A stretch of DNA of 54,056 nt. Origin: Opitutales bacterium. GTDB lineage: Bacteria > Verrucomicrobiota > Verrucomicrobiia > Opitutales > Oceanipulchritudinaceae. The first letter of the stretch is position 1, and the number at the start of each line of letters is the position of its first letter. Shown piece by piece: positions 35,151 through 42,485 of the stretch. A program made the position numbers and the translations under genes. The notes beneath the pieces were generated by a model. It searched no databases and was not told the DNA's origin. It saw nothing but the letters and a program-made list of their open reading frames with translations. The stretch spans positions 1-54,056 of the forward strand of contig JAFGLA010000021.1 of NCBI GenBank assembly GCA_016928295.1. The letters run 5' to 3'.

Positions 35151-36959
35151 CTACTCTGGCAGGCCCGGGTAACGGGGTTCCAGCTCTCTTAGCTTGTCGT
35201 AGCACTCTTTGGCCTGATCGGTGCACTTGCTGCCTTCATACGCCTTGGCAAGGGCGAACAAGAGGTCGGGGTCGTCGTCTATCTGCGCCATGGCGATTTT
35301 TAGCGGGGCGATCGCTTCGCGCGGCTTGCCGAAGGATACGAGCGCAATTGCGTAGTTGCGCCAGAGAATCCAGTCGTAGGGAGTGGATTCCTTTAACGCC
35401 AGTTCGTAGGCCGAAAGTATCGCTTCGCGGTAGTTTTCGTCCGCAAGCGCGGTAGCGGCTTTGGCTTGGCGTTGCTTCCATGTTTCAAGGCGCAGGGCGT
35501 TGTCCATCTGCCCTGTGAAGGGGGGCTTGCCGAAGCGTTGCAGCATGTCCTCGATTATCATGGCCTGATCGAAGGGCGTGTAGCCAAGGAGCAGGCGGAT
35601 GCGCTCGTAGCTTGGCACTTCCTGCGCGACTTGGGCGACAAGGCCCCGCCTTTGCAGCTCGTTGCTTGTGGCGTCGAAAAGCAGGGCCGCGGCTTCGTAG
35701 TTGCCAAGCATCGTAAGGTGAACGTGCTCGTAGAGGTATTCGTTCCCCGCGACGCCGCCCGCGCTCTTTGCGGATAGGGTCTGTTCGATGTCAACGAGGG
35801 TGCAGCTTTGCGGGCCTATGGAACGGGCGCTTTCGCGTATGCAGTCGTTAAGGCGGCTGTCCGTTCTAAAGCGAAGAGTGTCGAGGTCCAGCGCGAGTTG
35901 TAGAAGTTTGCGCGCCTCTTCTTGCTTGCCTTGGGCAAGGGCTATGCGGCCTCGTTTGAAAGCGAGCGCAGCGTGGCGGGAATCTATGGCCGCAGCCTTT
36001 TCGTAATGGCTTGCCGCCAGTTCTTCGTCGCCTCGGGCAAGGGCATTGTCCGCCTTCTCAAGCTCGACAAGCCAGCGTTCGTGCTCTTCAGGCGACAGGT
36101 CCGCACGATTCGCGGACATGAAGGGGGCAAAGTCGCGCTGGTTGGTAAGGACGGTGCAGAGAAGGGTGTGCGCACCTGCGTCAGTGGCTGATTCCACTAT
36201 CGAGCGTAGGTTGCTGGCGAAGATGTTGCGCACGGAGTCCAGTTCCGGCGCGTCGGCGGAGAATTGTTGCTTGATGAACATCTCCATGCCGCCCCATTGT
36301 TCCACTTGGCCCTTCTCTTGCCCCAGCGTGTTGGCTATCGTGCTTATGAGTTGTCCGCAGCGGGTGGAGCGAAGGAAGCTCGTCAGCGCAATGGCGCGGG
36401 GCGAGCGCATGAATGGCGCGAACACCGCGGCGGGGCCGTACGGGCCGATGACTTCGTTGTTGCCTTCGTAAACGATGTAGAGGTCCGGTTCCAGGTCGGC
36501 GCAGTCGTCGGCTATGCGTTTTACGACGTTTGAATTGATGGCCGTTATCGCGGCGTTCACCACGGTGAAGCGTATTTCAGGATACGCCTCGGAGAGCATT
36601 TTTTCGAGAACGCGCGCCACCGAGAAGGACGATTCCGGGTCGCCCATCGCGGCGGAGCTTCCCAGTATGAACACGCGGTATTCGCCCTTGGGCTTGTCCT
36701 TTAGAAGGCGCATGGCCGGAGGCCGCCGAATGAGTTCGCGGGCAAAGTAGGGGGCTGTGAAGTCGCGGTTTTCGCGGATGATTTCGTATCCTTCCGGTCC
36801 TTCCGCGTCCCGATAGTAGCATGAGGGGCTGCCAAAGCCTGCGCCGCGGAGAAACAACTCCATGCTGCATACCAGCAGGGCGCTCATCGTGATGGACAGC
36901 GTCAGGGCGTAGGCCAGACGGCGGCGCAGCGACAGGGACTTTGCGGCCTCTTGTTTCAT
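35151..36959 (-). CDS. Membrane-anchored SGNH hydrolase-like protein with TPR C-terminus
   Basis: The 602-residue protein has one N-terminal membrane helix (~12-35), then an SGNH/GDSL-like domain (~90-390): block I VFILGSSAAMGDPESSFS with the candidate nucleophile Ser, YIVYEGNNEV as block III, and YLYEHVHLTMLGNYEAA with the late His. The ordinary GDS is GSS here. A TPR-type stretch lies inside (~300-350; AAIDSRHAALAFKRGRIALAQ) and again at the C-terminus (~500-600; LALKESTPYDWILWRNYAIA, LLFALAKAYEG). SGNH enzymes often remove or add acyl groups on cell-surface sugars. It is the last gene of the carbamoyltransferase cassette, seven bases after the DUF5989 gene. Confidence 0.8.
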   Translation of the reverse strand: MKQEAAKSLSLRRRLAYALTLSITMSALLVCSMELFLRGAGFGSPSCYYRDAEGPEGYEIIRENRDFTAPYFARELIRRPPAMRLLKDKPKGEYRVFILGSSAAMGDPESSFSVARVLEKMLSEAYPEIRFTVVNAAITAINSNVVKRIADDCADLEPDLYIVYEGNNEVIGPYGPAAVFAPFMRSPRAIALTSFLRSTRCGQLISTIANTLGQEKGQVEQWGGMEMFIKQQFSADAPELDSVRNIFASNLRSIVESATDAGAHTLLCTVLTNQRDFAPFMSANRADLSPEEHERWLVELEKADNALARGDEELAASHYEKAAAIDSRHAALAFKRGRIALAQGKQEEARKLLQLALDLDTLRFRTDSRLNDCIRESARSIGPQSCTLVDIEQTLSAKSAGGVAGNEYLYEHVHLTMLGNYEAAALLFDATSNELQRRGLVAQVAQEVPSYERIRLLLGYTPFDQAMIIEDMLQRFGKPPFTGQMDNALRLETWKQRQAKAATALADENYREAILSAYELALKESTPYDWILWRNYAIALVSFGKPREAIAPLKIAMAQIDDDPDLLFALAKAYEGSKCTDQAKECYDKLRELEPRYPGLPE

Positions 36960-36966
36960 CGGTTTG

Positions 36967-37158
36967 TCAAAACAGCGTGTAAATGAATGGCGACACGCTG
37001 GACACGCTTACCAGAAGGGCCGCCATCAGCAGCAGGATTATGACAACGGGCAGTATCCACCACACTTTGTGCGTGCGGGCAAAGCTCCAAAGTTCGCCGA
37101 GCAGCGCGCAGAGGTGGCGCAGTATGCCGGAGCGTTTAACTGGGGTATCTGATGACAT
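36967..37158 (-). CDS. DUF5989 small membrane protein
   Basis: The 63-residue protein (ATG at 37158; an ATG seven codons upstream is an alternative) has a basic N-terminal half with ELWSFARTHKVWWILPVV and one membrane helix, ending in the conserved FIYTLF. This pattern fits DUF5989, a family of small single-pass proteins found next to NodU-type carbamoyltransferases and SxtJ-like proteins. No biochemical function is known. It lies 27 bases after the carbamoyltransferase stop. Confidence 0.75.
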   Translation of the reverse strand: MSSDTPVKRSGILRHLCALLGELWSFARTHKVWWILPVVIILLLMAALLVSVSSVSPFIYTLF

Positions 37159-37185
37159 TGGATGATATGAAAGTTGCAAAATCTG

Positions 37186-39000
37186 TCAATCAAGAGCGAA
37201 GCCGCTTTTTGCGGACAGTACTGCGCTGCTAGACGAGTTTTGGTTTTTGTCGATTAGGAAGGGGCCGATCGCGAGCATGTCCATGTCTGTTGAGAGAAAG
37301 CAGTTTATCGCGTCCTCTGGAGAGAGCACGGGCGGTTCGCCGCGCACGTTGAAGGATGTGTTTATCAGAACGGGGCAGCCTGTGAGGCCGTAGAATGTGG
37401 ACAAAAGCGCGTGCAGTTCCGGGTGTATGTTGGCGTGCACGGTCTGCACTCGCGCAGAGTAGTCAACGTGCGTAACGGCTGGTATGTCCGAGCGTTCCTG
37501 ATGCAGAAACTCCTCCATGCCGAGGTTTTTGCCCTCGCGCGGTATCTGGCGGCTTTCCCGCAGTTGCGCAGTGAAGAGCATGTAGGGCGAGTCGCCGTTG
37601 AGGGCAAAGTAGTCCTGTGCGTATTCGGCAAGGACTATCGGTGCGAAGGGGCGGAAGGATTCGCGCTTCTTGATTTTGAGGTTCAGCACGCTTTGCATTT
37701 TGCTGTTGCGTGCGTCCCCAAGTATCGAGCGGCAGCCCAGGGCGCGGGGGCCGTATTCGGCGCGGCCTTGAAACCAGCCCACGACTTTGCCCTTGTCCAG
37801 CGCTGCGGCCACGCTTGCGCGCAGGGCGCGGCGAGGCATTTCGGTAGCTTCGAGGCCGTGTTTTTCAACGGCTTTTTCTATTTCGCCCGCGCTGTATTCG
37901 GGGCCTAGCATCGTGCCCTGCATCAGGTCCGCTCCTTCGCAGGCGCGGGGCGCTTTGTAGTGAAGGTGGTGCAGGGCAAGGGCGGCTCCGAGTGCGCCTC
38001 CCGCGTCCCCTGCGGCGGGTTGCACCCACACGCGCTTGAACGGGCCTTCGCGCAAGAGTCGTCCGTTGGCCACGCAGTTGAGGGCGACGCCTCCGGCCAT
38101 GCAGAGGTTTTCCTCGCCCGTTCGCGCGTGCAGGGTGTTGGCGATTTTCAGGACGACTTCTTCTGTCACGGCCTGTATGGAGCGGGCAAGGTCGCAGTCG
38201 CGCTGGGTGATCGTGCTTTCGGGTTTGCGCGGCGGGGCACCGAAAAGGGTGTGAAAGGCGCGGCTTGTCATGCGTTCTCCGCGCTCGTAGGCGAAGTATT
38301 TCATGTTCAGCCTGAAGGAGCCGTCCTGCTTTAAGTCGATCAGCTCATTTAATATCAGCTCTTTATATACTGGCTCTCCGTAGGGGGCGAGGCCCATCAG
38401 CTTGTATTCGCCGGAGTTTACGCGAAAGCCGCAGTAGTAGGTGAATGCGGAGTAGAGAAGGCCGAGCGAGTGGGGAAAGCGCAGCTCGCTAAACAGCTCC
38501 ATTTCGGCTCCTTTGCCGCGCCCCATCGTGCTGCTGCTCCATTCGCCCACTCCGTCGAGTGTGAGTATGGCGGCGCTTTTGTACGGCGAGGCGTAGAACG
38601 CGCTTGCGGCGTGGGATTCGTGGTGGCTTGTGAAAAAGATTTTGCCTCTTGCGTCGATGCCTTCGTTTGCAAGGGCGTTTTCTATCTGCATGGGAATCCA
38701 GAGCTTTTGCTTTGTCCAGCTCGGGATGGCGCTTGCGAAGGCGCGGAAGCCGCAGGGGGCCACATCAAAGGCGGTCCGGAGTATGCGCTCGAACTTGAGG
38801 AGCGGCTTTTCGTAGAACACGACTGCGTCTGGTGCGCCGTGTGCCAGAGACAGGCAGTAGCGTATGGCGTTTATTGGCAGGGAAGGGTCGTGCTTAATGC
38901 GCGTGAAGCGTTCTTCCTGCGCAGCGGCAACGATGCGGCCTTCTTCGAGCAGGACGGCTGCTGAGTCGTGATAGTATGCACTTATGCCGAGTATGCGCAT
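37186..39000 (-). CDS. NodU/CmcH-type carbamoyltransferase
   Basis: The 604-residue enzyme opens with MRILGISAYYHDSAAVLL and AAAQEERFTRIKHD, the standard N-terminus of O-carbamoyltransferases that use carbamoyl phosphate. The YrdC-like/ASKHA core includes ILTLDGVGEWSS, NLCMAGGVALNCVANGRL and VQPAAGDAGGALGAAL, and the C-terminal domain has EYGPRALGCRSILGD, ESFRPFAPIVL and NTSFNVRGEP. Family members carbamoylate Nod factors, antibiotics or surface glycans. Together with the SxtJ-like, DUF5989 and SGNH/TPR genes it forms a cassette; the product is unknown, though a modified surface polymer is plausible. Confidence 0.9.
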   Translation of the reverse strand: MRILGISAYYHDSAAVLLEEGRIVAAAQEERFTRIKHDPSLPINAIRYCLSLAHGAPDAVVFYEKPLLKFERILRTAFDVAPCGFRAFASAIPSWTKQKLWIPMQIENALANEGIDARGKIFFTSHHESHAASAFYASPYKSAAILTLDGVGEWSSSTMGRGKGAEMELFSELRFPHSLGLLYSAFTYYCGFRVNSGEYKLMGLAPYGEPVYKELILNELIDLKQDGSFRLNMKYFAYERGERMTSRAFHTLFGAPPRKPESTITQRDCDLARSIQAVTEEVVLKIANTLHARTGEENLCMAGGVALNCVANGRLLREGPFKRVWVQPAAGDAGGALGAALALHHLHYKAPRACEGADLMQGTMLGPEYSAGEIEKAVEKHGLEATEMPRRALRASVAAALDKGKVVGWFQGRAEYGPRALGCRSILGDARNSKMQSVLNLKIKKRESFRPFAPIVLAEYAQDYFALNGDSPYMLFTAQLRESRQIPREGKNLGMEEFLHQERSDIPAVTHVDYSARVQTVHANIHPELHALLSTFYGLTGCPVLINTSFNVRGEPPVLSPEDAINCFLSTDMDMLAIGPFLIDKNQNSSSSAVLSAKSGFALD

Positions 39001-39013
39001 CGGGCTTTGCCTG

Positions 39014-39415
39014 TCAGAACTGGGATGTGAAGCGGCGGCTGCTGTCCGTGGCAGGGGCGATTGGCTGCCAGTAGCTTTCTTTTGCCGCGTTGGGCGATTT
39101 TTGCCTGTGGATTGATTTGTAGATGCTGCTTATCAGGCGCCCGGGGATGAATATGCAGATAAAGACGCCCAGTAGTAGCAGCCATGTCAGCAGCTTGAGA
39201 AGCGCGTTCGTCCCAGCGTCCATTGCGCGTTGGATCGGGGCAAAGAGCCTGGGCTTGACGGCTACGATGACGAATAGACTGACAGCGAGGGCCGCGAGTG
39301 GAATTAACGGCAGCGCCCCGAAGTGGCCAAGGATTATTACCATGCCGGTCAGGGCGCATCCTGAGCCGAACATTGCGCGCGCTCGGGATGGGGGCTTCAT
39401 GGGAGTGTCAATCAT
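39014..39415 (-). CDS. SxtJ-like membrane protein
   Basis: From the ATG at 39415 the 133-residue protein has three hydrophobic segments (~14-48 as two close helices, and ~73-95), followed by a basic tail (SIYKSIHRQKSPN). This size and layout, and its position 13 bases before a carbamoyltransferase gene, match SxtJ-family proteins, named after the saxitoxin cluster but widespread with NodU-type enzymes. The frame upstream to 39550 runs through the terminator of the receptor gene and is rejected. No function is known. Confidence 0.62.
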   Translation of the reverse strand: MIDTPMKPPSRARAMFGSGCALTGMVIILGHFGALPLIPLAALAVSLFVIVAVKPRLFAPIQRAMDAGTNALLKLLTWLLLLGVFICIFIPGRLISSIYKSIHRQKSPNAAKESYWQPIAPATDSSRRFTSQF

Positions 39416-39512
39416 TGGGGTTATCCAGAACAACCGTAATGGTTTTGCTATCGTTTGGGAAATGCATTTTCCTCGTGCGCTGCGATTGTTTTGCGCTTTT
39501 CTTAAACAAAAA

Positions 39513-39538
39513 GGAGAAGGCGATTTCTCGCCTTCTCC
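39513..39538 (-). terminator. Terminator of the TonB-dependent receptor gene
   Basis: A perfect 11-bp stem (GGAGAAGGCGA at 39513-39523, its complement at 39528-39538) with loop TTTC is followed on the minus strand by TTTTTGTTTAAG. It lies 57 bases after the receptor stop and is a strong intrinsic terminator. Confidence 0.8.
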
Positions 39539-39594
39539 CCCCTGTGTCATATGGCTTACCCCCGGTGGTTAGACCATACCTTGGAAACTTCTTT

Positions 39595-42030
39595 CTAGAA
39601 GCTTATGCTGTACGAGAGCGTGTAGCGGATGTCCGTGGGCACTTCGTAACGCTCTGTGGCGAGCTTGGAGGAGCCTGTGGCTTTCCAGCCCACGAACTCG
39701 TCAACTTCTGTGATATTCTTCACGTTGAGCTGAATGCTGGACTTGCGACCGAAGGTCTTGAAGTTGTATCCAGCGAAGGACTCAAGGTAGAAGGTGCTCG
39801 GGTTGTAGCGGGCGACATCGCCTACGTAGCCCTGGAACGCTCCGTCGGCCCACTGGCCGCCAAGACCAATGTAGAGACCCTTGGCCGGTCCGTCCTCGAA
39901 GCTGTACTTGGTGAGGAAGGAGAGCTGGTCTTCGATGTGGCCGGAGTTGGGGATGCGGCCAATCTGGGTCTTGTCCACCGATTCCTTGATTTCCACGTCG
40001 TTGTGGGCGTAGCTGAGCATGATCTGCCAGTTCTTCATGGGCTGGTAAACCAGGTCCACTTCAAAGCCGGTCGATTCCTGCTTGAGGCCCGGGATCAGGT
40101 CGCCAAGCTGGCCGTTGCGGTCTTTGAGTTCGTCGCGTGTCAAGCCCGGGAAGGCTATGGCGCGTTCTGCGTCAGTCATACCGTCCCATTCGATCTTGTT
40201 CTTGTTGATGGCGTTGGGGTCGCGTTGCGAACCGCCGGTCTGCTCGATTATGTAGTAGCTGATCGTGCCGCTCAACTTGTTCTCGATGATGTCGAACTTG
40301 AAGCCGAATTCATAGCTTTCGCCTTCAACGGGCGGGAGCTGTTCTTCGAAGTCGTTCTTGTCCGTTGTCGGGAAGAGCGAGGTCGAATACACGCCAAAGA
40401 CCGATATGTCCTTGGTGATGTCGAACATCGCGCCGAACAGGGGCGATACCTTGTCGTCCTTGGTGTGATTGCTTATCACGTCGGAGGCGATGTTGGCGTA
40501 GCTCTTCAGATCCAACTCTGTGTAGTTGATGGCTGCGGTCGTGCGGAGACGCCCGTCGAGGAACTCGCTTTGCAGAGAGGCGAAGTAGTATTCGTTTTCG
40601 CTCTCTTCATGCTGGCCTGACGAGGTGTTGATGTAGTAGTCGCTCGGCGGGAAGGTGTCCGCAAAGGACAGGCCGTCGAGGTTGGCCACTACGTCGAGAA
40701 TCACGTAGTTGGGCGATGTGGAGGGCATCGAGCCGCGGTGGCTGTAGAATGTTTCCTCCCAGAAGTGGGCGCCGCCCGTTACTGTGTTCTTGATGCCGCC
40801 GATGTCGAACGTGAGAAGGCCTGTCAGACCATAGGCACGGTTCTGGTTGCACCAGTCGATGTAGTGGTTCTGAAGGACTATCTTTTCGTTCGCAGTATTG
40901 GGGTTGATCCAGCCGGTGTTGCTGTTGGCAGCCCAGCTTCCGCCGGAGCCGCCGCCGCCGTTGCCGTCCAGGCCGCCGTCGCTGTCAACCTGATCGCGAG
41001 TGCTGTACAGTGCGTAGGCGTTGATGCTGAAGTTGTCTGAGAACTTCTGCGTGATTTCCGCCTTGTACAGTGTGTTGTCGCAGGAGCGCATGTTGCCCGT
41101 TGCCCAGTTCCAGTCCCAGTCGATGTCCGGGTGGGTTACTTGGAGCGGGATTTCCGCGCTGTTGCCGATACCGACGCCGTTTTCGTCCACTTCACTTGTA
41201 GTGAAGTAGCCAAGGCCGTTTGGCTGTTCGCGGTAGCCGTATTCGGCCAGCAGCTTGATAGTCGTGCTCTTGGTGGGGGCAAGAGTCACGTTTATCTGGT
41301 TGTACTCGATTTTACCGTCCGAGTGTTCGCGTCCGTCCTTGGTCTCCTGATAGGCGCCGTTGTAGCGGATGGAGAACGCGCCAAACTCGGACTCGCCCGA
41401 TACGTTGGCGTCGAGTGTCGCGCGCCATTCGCCGTGGTCGGCTATGGAGAACATCGCGTCGGCGAAGTTTGCGCCCTGAATCGCGGACTTTGTGATGGTG
41501 TTCATCACGCCGCCCGGGTAGGTGACGCCGTACATCGCGGCGACGGGGCCTTTGACAATTTCAACGCGGGAAATGCCCTGCGCGTCAACGGGGTCGTACT
41601 GGCGTACGCCGTCGCGAAGGCTCCAGTTCTGGACGAATCCGCGGAATATGAAGCCGTTGTAGGCCTGTTGAATGACGTTGTTGGAGTGTGGGTCGTCGCC
41701 ACCGTTGACAAGGGACGCGTTGTAGCGTTCGAGGTCAACCTGGCTTGTTACGATGAGGTCCGCTGCGAGTTCTTCGGTGAACACTTGAATGTTCAGCGGG
41801 ATGTCGCGAATCGCGGTCTTTGTGCGTGTGCCCGATATGGAGTTGGATGCAATGTAACCGGTCGAGTCGTCGGCCGATACTGTGAACGGATCCATCACGT
41901 AGAGGTCTTCAGCCGTGGAGGCTTCGTCTTGGGCTTGCGCAGAGGCGTTGAAACAGGCTGTGCCTATTCCGACCGCCGAGATCAGGTAGCTGAGCTTCCT
42001 GGATACTGGGGTACGTGTGAGGTGACTCAT
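39595..42030 (-). CDS. TonB-dependent outer-membrane receptor
   Basis: From the ATG at 42030 the 811-residue protein has a signal peptide (RKLSYLISAVGIGTACFNAS, cleavage after AQA). The mature N-terminus has MDPFTVSADDSTGYIASNSI, a TonB-box-like region, then the plug domain (~55-190; TKTAIRDIPLNIQVFTEEL, DGVRQYDPVDAQGISRVEIV, KGPVAAMYG). The rest is a beta-barrel with alternating residues, ending in an aromatic terminus (YTLSYSISF) as outer-membrane proteins do. The plug pattern is that of siderophore receptors such as FhuE/FpvA types, but Verrucomicrobiota use similar receptors for other substrates. The neighbouring phosphatase gene makes a phosphorus-linked substrate possible. Confidence 0.9.
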   Translation of the reverse strand: MSHLTRTPVSRKLSYLISAVGIGTACFNASAQAQDEASTAEDLYVMDPFTVSADDSTGYIASNSISGTRTKTAIRDIPLNIQVFTEELAADLIVTSQVDLERYNASLVNGGDDPHSNNVIQQAYNGFIFRGFVQNWSLRDGVRQYDPVDAQGISRVEIVKGPVAAMYGVTYPGGVMNTITKSAIQGANFADAMFSIADHGEWRATLDANVSGESEFGAFSIRYNGAYQETKDGREHSDGKIEYNQINVTLAPTKSTTIKLLAEYGYREQPNGLGYFTTSEVDENGVGIGNSAEIPLQVTHPDIDWDWNWATGNMRSCDNTLYKAEITQKFSDNFSINAYALYSTRDQVDSDGGLDGNGGGGSGGSWAANSNTGWINPNTANEKIVLQNHYIDWCNQNRAYGLTGLLTFDIGGIKNTVTGGAHFWEETFYSHRGSMPSTSPNYVILDVVANLDGLSFADTFPPSDYYINTSSGQHEESENEYYFASLQSEFLDGRLRTTAAINYTELDLKSYANIASDVISNHTKDDKVSPLFGAMFDITKDISVFGVYSTSLFPTTDKNDFEEQLPPVEGESYEFGFKFDIIENKLSGTISYYIIEQTGGSQRDPNAINKNKIEWDGMTDAERAIAFPGLTRDELKDRNGQLGDLIPGLKQESTGFEVDLVYQPMKNWQIMLSYAHNDVEIKESVDKTQIGRIPNSGHIEDQLSFLTKYSFEDGPAKGLYIGLGGQWADGAFQGYVGDVARYNPSTFYLESFAGYNFKTFGRKSSIQLNVKNITEVDEFVGWKATGSSKLATERYEVPTDIRYTLSYSISF

Positions 42031-42413
42031 TTTTGTAGTCTGTGGGTTTGTCTTTGCGGGGGCCGTTGCTACGTGGCTTTCCCGCAAAGACTTGGGATGG
42101 GTAGGGTAGGGCTCGCCCTGGGCACATCAGAGAGGGACAATGGATGGGGGGGCGCCGTCCCTTGGGCGCTAGTGTGTGAGTTGCGGTGATGTGTGGGGCT
42201 GATCCTGACCCGCGAAAGAGAGGAAATAATTTCTGAGGATTCGCTAATGGGGGTATTTCTCGTGTGAATTAGCGAGATTTCGAATTCGACAGATTTGCTA
42301 TGTTGCTTTTTTATGCTGCTTGAACATTTACCGCGATTAGTTTTCTACTCTTACACAAGAGTGAAGCGCCAAGGCTCGAAGTTGCTTGAAAAGTATCTTG
42401 GGGATTGCACGCA
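42031..42413. other. Intergenic/leader region upstream of the TonB-dependent receptor
   Basis: This stretch precedes the receptor gene on the minus strand and follows the tandem phosphatase gene. It holds the inverted repeat at 42050-42091 near the receptor start and an AT-rich part near 42300-42360 that may contain the promoter. No known riboswitch core was recognised. Confidence 0.5.
42050..42091 (-). promoter_or_regulatory. Leader hairpin just upstream of the receptor start
   Basis: A perfect 11-bp inverted repeat (GTCTTTGCGGG at 42050-42060 with its complement at 42081-42091) encloses 20 bases. Its near edge is about 20 bases upstream of the ATG. It lies in the 5' leader and could regulate translation or bind a protein; it is not followed by a T run, so it is not a terminator. 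Confidence 0.5.
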
Positions 42414-42448
42414 AAAGGCCGACCTTTGAGAATCAAAGGCCGGCCTTT
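42414..42448. terminator. Terminator of the tandem phosphatase gene
   Basis: A 16-bp stem with one mismatch pairs 42414-42429 (AAAGGCCGACCTTTGA) with 42433-42448 across loop GAA, 38 bases after the phosphatase stop. A T-rich stretch follows on both strands (TTTTGC on minus, TTTGTGTTTTG on plus). Confidence 0.7.
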
Positions 42449-42485
42449 GTGTTTTGTTGGATAATGGGTTAAGAACGCTTTGGCG

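Noticed and set aside
39298-40620. Long plus-strand frames opposite the TonB receptor and phosphatase genes (also 41131-42189 and 43161-44240)
   Set aside because: They are mirror frames of GC-rich coding genes; the minus-strand proteins have signal peptides, motifs and full length.
42031-42413. Cobalamin riboswitch upstream of the TonB-dependent receptor
   Set aside because: The conserved B12-box core could not be found on the minus strand; only a simple inverted repeat is present.
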